A DNA stretch of 64,000 nt from Humulus lupulus (Eukaryota > Streptophyta > Magnoliopsida > Rosales > Cannabaceae): NCBI RefSeq assembly GCF_963169125.1, contig NC_084796.1, forward strand, positions 212,043,948 to 212,107,947, read 5' to 3'. Both the position numbers and the translations under genes were made by a program. This document shows positions 47,770 through 58,551 of this stretch, one piece after another (position 1 is the stretch's first letter; each line of letters opens with the position of its first letter). The notes under the pieces were generated by a model. That model did no database searches and was not told the origin of the DNA. It saw only the letters and a program-made list of their open reading frames with translations.

Positions 47770-48665
47770 AAAGTGAGCCACGAGCAGCTTCCATTCTCAT
47801 TAATTTCAACAGTCTTTTCGATTTGCACAAATGTTAAATGTTAGAATAAAAATCCAATTGTTATCCTACTCTGTGCAAAAAGGTTTGAACGGTTACCTGT
47901 AGAAATTCCTGTCGTGCTGCCTCTCTCTCAAGTTCCCTCTTTCTTTTAGCCTCGGCTACAGCTTCCACTTCAGCTCATCTTCAAGCATCTTCAATAGCCT
48001 GGGCTTTAACTCGTAACCTTGCTTTCTCTGGTTAGATATTAAGTACAAATAAATAAAATACATACATCATTCTCCACTTATTTGATTACAAAACATTTAT
48101 ACATCTCACTTGGTCTGCCTTTGCATGAAACTAAAAGCATATAGATGTATCTCAATGCATACAAAGCACAAAACTACACAAAAATTAAATAAGTAGTTGC
48201 AACCTTTTCTCTGCTGCAGTTCAAGTTCCTCCCTCTCCCACCGCAATTTCTTAGGATCCCCTTTATCACCCTGATTTCAGCCAATAATCACACACATGAT
48301 AATGTACAGAGTAGAATTTAGCCATGAGATGGTCAGATAAAACTATAATGAGTATAAAAGAGCCAAAATTGAAACCCACATCATTCAGAGTTTTCTCTCG
48401 TGCTCTTAAAATTGTATCAACAAACTTATTCTTTAATAGAGCTGTCCTGTACTGCTTGTCAGGGGAGACCTGCCTCCCAGTTGGAGTACTATCTGCTATA
48501 TTTTGTAAGGACTGATCAGTGAAATAATACACCCCAAAACCAATAGCAGAACAACTTTCTCTCTAAATCCCATGCTTACCAGCTTGGCAGCTGTCTAACT
48601 CAATTGATCCTGGCTTTTGCTCAGAAGGTTGTTCAACTTGGTCCAAGCCACTATCAGTCTTTGCA
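47770..48665 (-). pseudogene. Captured fragment of a GTE/BET-type bromodomain protein gene
   Basis: Minus-strand exons, in order, are: about 48665-48581 (SGLDQVEQPSEQKPGSIE); about 48515-48380 (STPTGRQVSPDKQYRTALLK then FVDTILRAREKTLND); 48270-48204 (GDKGDPKKLRWEREELELQQ RK); 48027-47897 (EKARLRVKAQAIEDA, then stops, then AEVEAVAEAKRKRELEREAA RQEFLQ); and about 47822-47775 (IEKTVEINENG). The 48270-48204 and 48027-47897 exons join in phase through a split Glu codon. From memory this is the charged C-terminal region of plant GTE (BET-family) proteins. The bromodomain itself is not present. Two TGA codons in the fourth exon and a lost AG before the last mark it as dead. Confidence 0.8.
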
Positions 48666-48789
48666 TAACCCGAAGATTAACAAATTTAATAAATATGCAA
48701 TCTGAATTCCAAAGTAAAAATCTTAGTAAAATGAAACTCATAAAATAGTTGGGAAACAACCAAACTAGTCTTAAAATCAACTACGGTGG

Positions 48790-49870
48790 CAACAAATCAT
48801 TCTGATGCTATGCAAAGCCAACATCTTTGAGCTAGATGACAGTTAATAAGTAGAAAAATAATTTTCATCTACTTGACAGTTTTCAATCAAATCTCATCAG
48901 TCTCTCAGCATTTTTCTTACACAGAAACTGAGATCAAAATTATCTAGATGTGATTAAAAATAAGAAAAGGATTCCTTAAAAAAAATAAAAACTTACCATG
49001 CCTTTTATTAAGATCACTAATAGTTGTCTTTTTGTCTAATTCTGATCAACAAACAAAACACAACAAACCATTCACTATCGCCCCACACAACTCTCATTGA
49101 GTTGCGAACAAGAAATAATCTCTTCACCATTCACCAAGCATCCATCATGAGAGCTAAACAATTTCAATTTGCAACATGAAACATGAAACAAAATCAAGTG
49201 CCAGATTCCTTAGATTCGTTAACTAAAGTTGAGACCTTAGTAAAATTGCATAACAAAGCTTGAATAAAACATATTACCTACAAAATAGCCCCCCCAAATC
49301 GAAGTCGAGCCCATCTTCCCTGAAAGCTTCGCCAACATTTCCCACTTCCCGTTTTCGTAACCACTAGAGAACTGTAACAGATAGAGAGAGAGACGAGAGG
49401 TATAAGTGAGATGGGGAGAGAGAGATACATGAGAGGGAGAGATAGAGATAGAGATGAGAGGGAGTGAGTGAGGGATTTTAGGGTTATTCATGACAAAACA
49501 CAAGAGAAAATATATAAAATCAAACACTTGAGAGAATAAAGAGAGAAAGAGAGACACCTTACCTCCCGCTGCCTCGAGAGGGTTTTGAACCTAAAGAAGA
49601 GATGAATCCAACCGTGAAACTGGCTCCATAAATGGAGGATGGAGGTGGCCAGAAAACTCCTCGAATCTCACAGAGGCGTGCGACTTGGAGTGCCAAAGCA
49701 CTGAGTCTTCAAAGACTCCGACAGAGAATGGAAGAAAAGGGAGGGAAATAGAAGAAGGTAGAGAGATGGGAAAGTAGGGGAGGGGAAGAGTTTGAAAGGA
49801 TAGAGAGAATGAGAATGTTGAGTGAAATAAGAGAGGGAAAATAGAATAAAGCGCGGTAATAATTTAGAAG
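48790..49870 (-). other. CACTA-2 right part, promoter/leader-like
   Basis: GA-rich stretches (49380-49560 and 49720-49830), which are CT-rich on the minus strand like a plant 5' leader, surround a small open segment. That segment, 49382-49255 on the minus strand, reads GYENGKWEMLAKLSGKMGSTSI-like residues. It may be the 5' exon of the captured transcript. No protein family is recognised. Confidence 0.35.
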
Positions 49871-50178
49871 CCGCCATAATTTTGTTGAGCATTTGTCTGT
49901 TTTAAAAAATCATTAATAACGCTTTTAGATATGTGTGATATTTTACCGTGATATATAGTCAAGATTCTTGTAGTGTATATACGAAAAGATTCAAGGATTC
50001 TTGATAGACTACAAGAGGTAAATCATTTTGTATTACTTTTACATATACATATTTTGTTGATTAACGTATTGCATATTAAAAGATCAACATATAAATTTGT
50101 TTATGTGAATTTTTTTTTGTTATATACAATGCAACCATTACAGCAATTTTCGTTGCGCACTAGGAGCTATTCCTAACA

Positions 50179-50761
50179 AGGAGGAGGAGGAGGAGGAAGA
50201 GTAGTTGTTTGGGAAGGAATAGAAGCTGGAGGGTCATCCGGTCGAGCCTTTTTACTCGAAGGTTCCCCTTTGGCATCACCCTAACTTTTTCTGCTCGATT
50301 TCTTCGAGCTCGCCAGTTTGCATCCGGAGGCATTAATGTGGAACACATCGTCGGTTTGCATGAGTACAAGAAAAACAAACACGAACAGTTATGTCAAGAA
50401 ATAGTTTTGCATGATAAGGAAACAAATTAAAAAAAAATCTAAGTAGCATACCTGAAATACAATTTTTGGTCACTACGCTGTCTAAGGAAATACCGCTACA
50501 CTCACAGTTTTCCTCGAAGAAGTCCAAGCTAAAACTACTGGTCAAAATATTAAATATTTCCATCCTTATTGAATTGATGATAAGGGATAGGCAATTTATC
50601 TAAAAGTGAAAAATAAGCATCGTTCTCGTTGGAGGATTCAAATGTAGGACCAACATATTCAGGTAATTTTTGTTTTCCCCTCCCATGTGGGGGAGGGATA
50701 TTGGCTCGTCGAGCATTGGGGTTGGGCTCTTGCAAGGTCACCACTGTTGGATGATGTCTTT
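50179..50761 (-). pseudogene. gypsy-1 antisense ORF, 5' part, beyond copia-2
   Basis: Across the copia-2 TSD the Tat antisense ORF resumes. Minus-strand 50761-50460 reads HHPTVVTLQEPNPNARRANI, PPPHGRGKQKLPEYV and on to FEENCECSGISLDSVVTK, followed by an intron-like gap and a Ser-rich, GAGGAG-encoded stretch at 50230-50179. A coiled-coil part lies on the other side (27027-26695). Gypsy-2 inserted at 50761/50762 cuts off its start. Confidence 0.6.
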
Positions 50762-53250
50762 TGTAACGCCCTGATAACCCCAAGATCATTATGGTGAACG
50801 TTGAACCGTTAGTTTAACTCGCTACCCGAGTTCTTTGGTTAAAAACGTGCTTCTAGGTGTTATTAATAGGGTAAGGTGGAAAACCAATCAAAATTAAAGG
50901 ATATATTTTATTTAAAACATAAAACTGTTCATGGGCCCATCAAAACATGATAAAGTTATTTACAACTCAAAATGGTCATTACAGTTTAAATTTACAACCC
51001 GCCGACCTAAGCGGCAAAAATAGGGTAAACCCCATGTTCCTCTGAGAACTCCTTGGCCGTGGTTGTCAAGCGACCGCATATGTACACAGTACCACCTAAG
51101 CTCTCCACTCAAGGCTGGGTGAGCTTTTCTTTCCCTTTACCTGCACCACATAGCACCCATGAGCCAAAGCCCAGCAAGAAAACACAATCATGCAAGCATA
51201 TAATATCAAACGATGATCATGATAATCATACAGAGCTTATAACTCTGAACAGATGAGTGAATATCACTTTGTGGTTACATTAACCATGAAGGAGCTTATA
51301 CCTCTTAATCAAATGAGTGGTTTAACACTTAAGGTTCTGGAAAACCATAATGAGTGACTGACGAGCAAGTCACTAGCTTAAACAGATGAGTGGCTGATGG
51401 GTAAGTCACTAGCTTTAACAGATGAGTGACTGATGGGTAAGTCACTAGCTTAAACAGATGAGTGACTGATGGGTAAGTCACTAGGTTAAATAGATGAGTG
51501 CCAGATGGGTATGTCGCTAGCTTAAATAGATGAGTGACTGATGGGTAAGTCACATGGGGCTTCGCACCCACAGCAATGTGACTAAATAGTCACCACTGTG
51601 GCTCTAAGTAACAAGCCTTTTGCTAGACAAGCGCTTATAGTATTCATCGAACTTGAGGTCGGTCCAGCATTAACGCTCTTCTGAGTCATTTAATGCAGAT
51701 GTCAATTAGATCTAATCTTTTTTGGCTTGCATTTAACACACTAAGGTCATTCCTAAATTATGAGTCAGCACTGTGTGACTAGTGCCTAGTACCACTGCCG
51801 AACTTGACTAATGAGTCACAGCTTCACAGTTGATACTGACACCTTTGCCAATTCTGACTATTCAGTCAGTGCCATACACAAGTGAGCAAGATTTGCTAAG
51901 CATTCAATTTTCAATCAATATACACATTTAAACATTCAACATGCCTCATGAATAACCATGCATGTCACATATGGGGTGCAGTTTTCTTACCTCAGATTCG
52001 AGCGAGAATGAATAAAAGACCGACCCATGAGAACGATCAACCTTTAAGTCCTTTAGCGGTCACCTAGTCATAACCAGATGAGACACCATCAATAAAATGA
52101 ATTACAAAGGTTCCCGAACCAAGATCTAGCCTCCGGGACATTGAATCCCACTAATTCGGGTAGTAGGAACAATCCCGAGGCCTAAAACTGACTTCCCATT
52201 ATCAAAACACCCAATTGGCCTCAAAACCATTCATGAGCCGTGGCCCCAGAACCTTGAGCTGCGGCCCCCAGCCACACCAAGAGCAAGCACCGCAACACCT
52301 TCTACTTAGTTCCACGACCCCCAGCACATACAAAACCCCACCGTCTTCACCATCGAGCTTGGGTCGCGGCCCCCACCCGGGAACCAGCCATAACTCTGTT
52401 TTCTCCCATTTATAATCTTCTAGAAACATACCTAAACATCTCCAAATCCAAAAATAAAAGTTCCAAAACTTCCCATTGATCCAAAATCATCAAATCCCGA
52501 GGCTCAAATGAATAAAAGACTCATCGATTCACAAAATCCAAATCAAAGCTTAGAAAATCTAAAAACTCAAAACTTAAAGCTTAGATTACCTTTGATTGGG
52601 TTGTTTCTTGCTAAATCCTTCGGTCAAGAAGCTTCTAATATTTTCTAGGATCGCTATGCCTTGATCCTCGCTTGATTCCGACTCCTAGAACTCAAGATTT
52701 CTTTGAAATTGCCACGAACGTCACAAAGGTTAACGGGAGAGAGAAAAAGTATTTTTAACGTACGATTCTTTCTGACAGACTACTTCAGGCTTAAGTAACC
52801 TCAAATAAAACCTAATCCCAAAAACACCCCCGGGGTCAAAATAGTCAAAACTCCCTGAATTTTCTCTTGATCTCAATAACTCCCAATATATCATCAAATA
52901 AACATTCTCATTATCCAATATCCGAATAATCGACCCCGTTATGACAAAACTATTCATTTGAAACATAGGACCGTCTCATGCCGAATAGCTCAAATATATC
53001 CCCATAATGATGGGATCTCACCCATAAATAAAAATATGCACCAGAAGACACAAATATGCCCTCAACGGTCAAAATTACCAAAATGCCCTAATAATAAAAT
53101 GTGGACCCACATGCATGCATTTAACATCATATTATAATATAATTCACATAAACATGCATATAATCATTTAATGGCATAAATAAACAATTATGGCCCTCCC
53201 GGTCTACTAATCCAACCGTTAAACCGCATTAGGGATTTCGGGGCATTACA
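50762..53250 (-). repeat. gypsy-2 3' LTR
   Basis: On the plus strand it runs TGTAACGCCCTGATAACCC to TTTCGGGGCATTACA, 2,489 bases. It matches the partial LTR at 62594-64000 base for base over long stretches, with roughly one difference in ten in a 250-base piece compared by eye. It includes the 36-base tandem repeat and a segment with repeated GCGGCCCC words (52250-52380), which occupies a place similar to the palindrome clusters in families A and B. Confidence 0.9.
51345..51556 (-). repeat. 36-base tandem repeat in gypsy-2 3' LTR
   Basis: A unit GATGAGTGACTGATGGGTAA GTCACTAGCTTAAACA repeats about six times. Because 36 is a multiple of three, one minus-strand frame stays open and translates as a 12-residue repeat (THLFKLVTYPSV). 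This is a by-product of period, with no sign of a real protein. Confidence 0.9.
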
Positions 53251-53264
53251 ACTATCCCCTCCTT
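53251..53264 (-). other. gypsy-2 polypurine tract
   Basis: On the minus strand AAGGAGGGGATAGT lies directly before the LTR's TGTAATGCCCC start, as needed for plus-strand priming. Confidence 0.88.
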
Positions 53265-54257
53265 ACAGAAATTTAGTCTTCGAAATTTACCTAAACAGCT
53301 CGAGATATTGACTCTACATATCTGACTCCAGCTCTGAGGTCGCTTCCTCGACCTTTCTGTTCCTCCACAATACCTTAACCAAAGGTATCGTCTTATTCCT
53401 GAGGACCTTGTCTTTTTGTCAAGTATCTGGACTGGCTGCTCCTCGTAGGAGAGATCTGCCTCAAGCTCCAGATCTTCATAGCTCAAAATATGATTCACAT
53501 CAGATACATACCTCCGAAGAGTTGAAATATAAAAAATGTTATGCACGACTGACAACTCCTGTGGAAAGGCCAACCTGTATGCCACCTGACCAATCCTCTC
53601 CAGGATTTCAAATGGACATACAAATCTAGGGCTCAGCTTGCTCTTCTTCCCAATCCTCCTCAACCCTTTCCATGGCGAGACTCTAAGGAAGACATAGTCT
53701 CCCATTTGGAACTCCACGTTCCTGCGCTTGGGATCTACATAGCTCTTCTTTCTACTCTGAGAAGCGAGCATCCAAGCTCTAATCTTCTCAATGGCCTCAC
53801 TGGTCCTCTGAACTGCCTCTGGACCCAAGTATCTCCTTTCACCTGTCTCATCCCAATGAATGGGAGATCTGCACTTCCTACCATACAACATCTCATGAGG
53901 TGCAACTCCAATGGTAGACTGATCACGGTTGTTGTAGGAAAACTCTATCAAAGGTAGATACTTACTCCAAGATCCACCAAAGTCCGGCACACATGCTCGC
54001 AGCATGTCTTCCAATATCTTAATCATCCTCTCAGATTTCCCATCTGTCTAAGGATGATAAGTAGTACTGAACTTCAACTGTGTTCCCATGGATTTCTGTA
54101 AACTTCCCCATAACTTAGAAGTAAGAGTGGGGTCTCGATTTGACATGATTGACCTCGGTGATCCATGGAGGCGCACGATCTCTCTCACTTAGAGATTTGT
54201 ATACTGATCAACTGTATATGTAGTCTTCACTGGCAAGAAGTGAGTTGACTTGGTGTA
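53265..54257 (-). pseudogene. gypsy-2 integrase C-terminal half with chromodomain remnant
   Basis: Minus strand. The part nearest the break reads THFLPVKTTYTVDQYTNL, then REIVRLHGSPRSIMSNRDPT with the second catalytic Asp (SDRD to SNRD). A stop falls in YHP*TDGKSERMIKILEDML, where a Gln is normal; the catalytic Glu is kept in SER. From 54026 a 265-codon frame runs through the usual FGGSWSKYLPLIEFSYNN, LYGRKCRSP, QMGDYVFLRVSPWKGL and PFEILERIGQVAYRLAFP blocks. It ends LSYEEQPVQILDKKTR, where the chromodomain should begin; a frameshift there scrambles the rest. Confidence 0.9.
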
Positions 54258-57200
54258 TGTAATGCCCTACTACCTTAGAGTCATTACTAAGTGAGTTTAA
54301 AACAGAAATTGTGCAATTAACTAACTCTACGAGATTTCTAAAACCAAAGGTGTGACTAAACCAGAAGTTAAGGCTGTAATCTTTGAAAATGCTTAGTTTC
54401 ATTGAAGACATCAAGTATCAAACATCTGGGATCCCAAAAAAATAAGGTTTACAAAATATTTACAACTCAAAAATAGATTTACACTTGGTTAACTATCAAA
54501 AGAAAAAGTTAATACAACCATATTCAAAAATGCCCCCAACCAAAGTAGCCGGGCAGGCCGAACATGTACGCGCCGCCTCCACGCTCTCCATACTCATGGC
54601 TGGTTGACTTTTTCTTTGCCTTTACCTGCAACACGGAGCACCCGTGAGCTGAAGCCCAGTAAGAAAACTCAAACAGTAAATAGCATATGCATATCATATA
54701 GTTAACATGTAATCCACAGGTAAACAGGTCAACCATCAGACTAAACAAACACGGCCATGCCGCCCCAAAAGCCTTACAAGAGCCTGGGGTCTCGGTCCTC
54801 ACCGTAAGGATACCCCACATATCCATTGGGTCCTACCCTGACTATAAGCACTCCATGTGCTAAGTGTTACTTCCGGCCCCACTGCTATTCCCGGCCTTCG
54901 CCTCTCTCGGCCTTAGTCGTTCATTTCACTATAATTATACATATCGTACAATTCGAAATAATCCTTAAAACATATGATAATTCAAATAAGGTTATATCCT
55001 AGCATGTAATACAGTCTAGGGCCATGCCCTGCAATAACACTATGGGCCCACGCCCTGTTCTCGAGTGCTACAGTTTTCTTACCTTTCAATTCGATAGCTT
55101 TGATCACTTGACTCCTAGAGCACGATCCCACTCGAGCCCTAGTGCTCACCTAAACACAATTCATAGGTCAAAGTCATCACCAAACCTCAAGTCCAAAACC
55201 TAGCCTCTGGACCAATCCCGAGCCCCCCGGGAAGTCATAGATCCATAAAACAAGGTGGTGGAATCAAACCCCGAACCCTAGGTCAAAATCCCTCAAAAAT
55301 AACCCAAAAACCCCTTTCTGGGAACAGTGTAGCGCTACATCGCTCAAAAGAGGGCGCTATAGCGCTACAAGCAGAACCGAACATCCCCAGAAACAGGGCC
55401 TAGCGCTACAGCTGTAGAGTCCAAGAACTTTACTTAGCTAATTGTTTAGTAGTATTATAGTATGTTTAGTATTATCTTTGTTACTGTGGATTTTTGGTTC
55501 AGACCGGGAATTATTTGGACACTCATAGTAGTACTTATAGATTTTCTAAGTTTAACCTATAGTTTAAGAATATTAATTTTAACCTAAGGTTGATTAATAT
55601 GACTGATATTAAGGATTATATTTATTGTACTATAAGGTTTAGATATCAACCAATAGGATTTTAAGCACATGTTATGAATGGTGATTAAGGATTAAGTATT
55701 TTTGAGGATTAAATTTAATAAGGAGTAAAGTTTGAATGTTATAGGGTCAGTCAGCAGCTTTGAATACGTTGAAGGCTTACTCAAGGCTGTTTACTCCATT
55801 CAAACTTAGCTAAAAATGTGTAATTTCGTGTTTAAATATTCAGCGTATGCCAATATATCGCAGCACGTAGATACGGAAAACACGAGACGATGCACGGTCG
55901 CCTCGGGCATACTGGCCTAGGCGATATATCGCCTACTGGGGGCGATATATCGCCTCCTCCAGCATATGTTCAAACCTTTTTGAATTCTTTTCCTTTCAGC
56001 CATTCAAACTTCTTCAAAAGTCCAGCATCTTTTGAACGAGTCTTCAGCCTCTGCTGAACGATTATTCAAATTATTTTCACCTAAATAGCCATTATTTTTA
56101 TTTAAGTAAAATCAAGATATTTTCATTCCCAAACTCTATAAATAGGACCTAGTACCAAGCCATTATTCACCTTTTGCTCTATGTTCAGAGGCTGCAAGTG
56201 CTAAGTGAGTGTGAGAGTATAAATACCTGGGTTTTGGGGAAATCATAAGCTTAAACATCATAAGCTTATCAAACACTTTGGGAAGTAAGGTTCTATAGTA
56301 TTTCGGTTGTGGTGTAGATTGGTCTTACAAGTCTTTGAGGTAAACCACAACTCTAGTTCATTTGATTTATGTTATGTTTCTCTTCTCTTAGTCTTCTACT
56401 CAGTATCCTAACCTCATTCTTATTTTGGTTAGGGAATCTAAGTTCTTGAGCACATAAGTTTGGTAAGTGTAACTTTCAATGGTTTAGTCTTTCCATCCCT
56501 TTCATTTCATCTCTTTTCTTCTTTAGACTCACTCTTTTTAATGGTTATTAGGAGTGTTCCAAAAAGTCCCAACTAAGTCCACATATCCCGGTAACTTTGG
56601 TAAGGAAAATAGGATAGAATCTATATGTGTATTGCTTATGTTATCTTATGTATATGTTATGAAATATGATGTGTTATGAATATGCTATAAATGTGTCTGT
56701 TTGTAGGCTTGGGCTTATGCCCTATTTGACTAACAAGACCCCAAAAAGATTATGGGCATATGCCTACTTAGCTAGTAGGACCCCATAAATCTCATGGGCA
56801 TAAGCTTGTTTAGTCTATGGGACCCCAAGTAATAATGGCCATTATAATAAGTGTATGCTATATGTATTATGTTAAGTCTTTATGTTTCTTATGAAATTAT
56901 GTTTATGACTATGTGTTAGATTTTCCTTGCTGGGCATTAGGCTCATTCCTTTATGTTTTATGTGCAGGAAAATAGCTTTAGAGGCGGTAAGATTCGTGAC
57001 GCTTAGAGGATGTGTATCGATGGTGAATGGAGTCAAGGGGCCGAGCGTTATTCGATTCGAGGATGTAGTCTTGTTTATATTTTTATGGTTTTAAATGTAT
57101 TTTCCGCATTTTCTATGTAACTCTTTTTACTTTAAGTTATTTGGTTTTAAAGACAATGGGTACCCATATCTTATTTATTTTATGAAAGTAACTTTTGTTT

Positions 57201-58551
57201 CTAAAAGTTTCTAATAAAGTGTGGCATTTTCGCAAAAATGTAAGTTTTATGTATAGTTTCGTTAATGGTCCAAAAGTCTAGATTAGTGGGTCATTACAAC
57301 AGCGCCCAAGGACTAGTGCTGTAGCGCTAGTTGCAGACAGGCAACACCCAATTTTGTTTTCTGCGATTTCTTTCACCCAATTCAACCCCAAACTTGTCCA
57401 AATCTTTCCCAAACCCAAAAACAAACTTATCAACACCTCCCACACATCCCAAGCATCCCAAGAACTCAAAACCCAAGCTCATGCAACCTAAAACTCAAAG
57501 TCTACCATAGTTAACCCTAAACCCAGGAATTCAGTCAAACATCAAAGTTAAAGACTTAGAATTCATACCGTGGATGGAAATTCGACCTTGAGTTCAACCC
57601 TAGACCTCCTTAGCTTGCTCCTCCTCAACCTTGGCCTGAATTCCCCTAAAATCCCCATCAATTTAGCTTAAATACACAGCTCAAACCAGTCAAACCCTAA
57701 AACTGAAATTTCTAAAAACTTACCTCAACTTTTGATGTGCTCTTGCTAATCCCTTGCCAATGTTCAAGTCTAGCTTAGGATCCTTGATGCTCAGCCTACC
57801 CTAGCTCTCCACTGAGCTTAACTCCAAGAAAAATGAAGGGAAATGGTGGGAGAACCACAAACCGTTCCTTTTGAGACAAAACCCCTCTGTTTTTCTCTCT
57901 TTTCTTTTTCTTCCTTTATCTTTCTTTTCTACAGCCTTATAACTCTTTTCTACCAATCCCACTAAGTATAAAGCTTAGATAAACTTATCTCTAATAAGCC
58001 TATTGACCAAAATGCCCTCCCTATTAATTCTACACCCTTTTATCCATGTAGGGCCATTTTAGTCATTTTACCCAATTCCCACTAATTCCTCGAGTGTCTC
58101 TAATAATTTCTCGCTTGCTACCCAATACCTGATTAATCACCAAATATATATATATATATATTCATCATCATCAAAATTACCCTCAATATATATATTCTCT
58201 AAATTCCCATTTAAACTCCCCAGGCTTAACCCAAGCCGGGTATAAATTCCCGCTTTGACTTTTCCGCTAATCCGCTCATTCTAGGATCGTCTCGAGTCAC
58301 AGATCACAGATATCAATATAGTTGTGCCCAAAATGGCCAAAATTAAAATTATGCCCTTTCAACACAATCAGGGCCTACATGCATACTAATACACATAGTC
58401 TTGCATCTCAAATAGTCAAATAGTCATACAACATGCTTTAAATCATAATCATGCATTTAACTCAATAAAGTCACACATATAAATCCCATTATGCCCTCCA
58501 GGCACACTAATCAAGGCCCTTAAGCCTTATTAGCGGATTTGGGTCGCTAAA
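54258..58551 (-). mobile_element. Solo LTR, family B, inside gypsy-2 integrase, TSD GTGTA
   Basis: It runs from TGTAATGCCCTACTACC to TTTGGGTCGCTAAA (last bases changed from the expected TTACA) and is flanked by GTGTA at 54253-54257 and 58552-58556. Minus the family A solo LTR inside it (55413-57298), its length is about 2.4 kb, as for the copy at 12516-14893. It splits the gypsy-2 integrase gene after the first catalytic Asp region. Landmarks shared with the other copy include CTTTGATC.CTTGACTCCT, the GCGCTATAGCGCT cluster and ATTATGCCCTCCAGGCACAC. Confidence 0.9.
55413..57298 (+). mobile_element. Solo LTR, family A, TSD ACAGC, nested in family B solo LTR
   Basis: It runs TGTAGAGTCCAAGAAC to AGTGGGTCATTACA, 1,886 bases, flanked by perfect ACAGC duplications (55408-55412 and 57299-57303). 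The empty site can be seen in the other family B LTR at 13618-13630 (TAGCGCTACAGCGCCCAA). It carries GGCGATATATCGCC palindromes at 55920-55934 and 55941-55954, plus half-copies near 55851. A TATA box (CTCTATAAATAGG) lies near 56135. No coding region is present. Confidence 0.95.

Larger units (their letters stand above)
41460..49975 (-). mobile_element. CACTA-2: non-autonomous CACTA transposon with captured gene fragments, TSD TAT
   Basis: The element starts CACTACAAGAAAAAAC and ends AAGATTCTTGTAGTG, and is flanked by TAT (41457-41459 and 49976-49978). Its ends differ from CACTA-1 beyond the first dozen bases, so it is another family. The left subterminal region (41480-41850) is rich in TAACA/TGTTAT words. 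The 8.5 kb include a family A solo LTR (43740-45692), a GTE/BET-like exon series on the minus strand (47770-48665), other exon-like pieces and GA-rich promoter-like sequence at the right. No transposase was recognised. Orientation is given by the captured exons. Confidence 0.9.
27318..50178 (+). mobile_element. copia-2: full-length Ty1/copia element (Angela-like), TSD AGGAG
   Basis: Both LTRs are present: 5' 27318-29393, and 3' in three pieces from 35241 to 50178. The element is flanked by AGGAG at 27313-27317 and 50179-50183. Between the LTRs lie a Met-tRNA-like primer site, a long leader, gag, protease, integrase, RT, RNase H in Ty1/copia order, and a polypurine tract. LTRs over 2 kb starting TGTTGGGAATTGTGCCC resemble those of the Angela/BARE group, so the lineage is inferred. 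Removing the two CACTA insertions gives an element of about 10 kb. Stops and frameshifts make it non-autonomous. Confidence 0.93.
35241..50178 (+). repeat. copia-2 3' LTR, split by two CACTA elements
   Basis: The three pieces are 35241-35408, 39741-41459 and 49979-50178. They join, without loss apart from the duplicated TAT triplets, into a sequence of about 2.09 kb that parallels the 5' LTR, ending GAGCTATTCCTAACA. The first breakpoint falls in CTCAATCTCATAT|TGGTATGAG and the second in GGAAGATTGAAATAT|ATACGAAAAG, both of which read straight through in the 5' LTR (27479-27496 and 29180-29205). Confidence 0.93.
20151..50761 (+). mobile_element. gypsy-1: decayed Tat-type Ty3/gypsy element, host of copia-2
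   Basis: The parts run in order: 5' LTR (20151-20806), primer site, gag, protease, RT, RNase H, a second RNase H, integrase (to 25806), a non-coding stretch and an antisense ORF. That ORF is cut by copia-2 at 27317/50179 and then by gypsy-2 at 50761/50762. The rest of the antisense ORF and the 3' LTR must lie beyond the window. The second RNase H domain after the standard one, plus an antisense ORF downstream of pol, are known hallmarks of the Tat lineage (Ogre, Grande, Retand). Every domain contains stops, so the element is dead. Confidence 0.8.

Noticed and set aside
51345..51571. 80-codon ORF with a 12-residue repeat, as a possible repeat protein
   Set aside because: It is a direct result of the 36-base LTR repeat. 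The equivalent ORF in the other LTR has changed unit number and sequence without constraint.
53229..53330. Intact chromodomain at the end of gypsy-2 integrase
   Set aside because: The frame after LDKKTR no longer gives the chromodomain pattern, and part of the reading runs into the LTR. Only a remnant is claimed.
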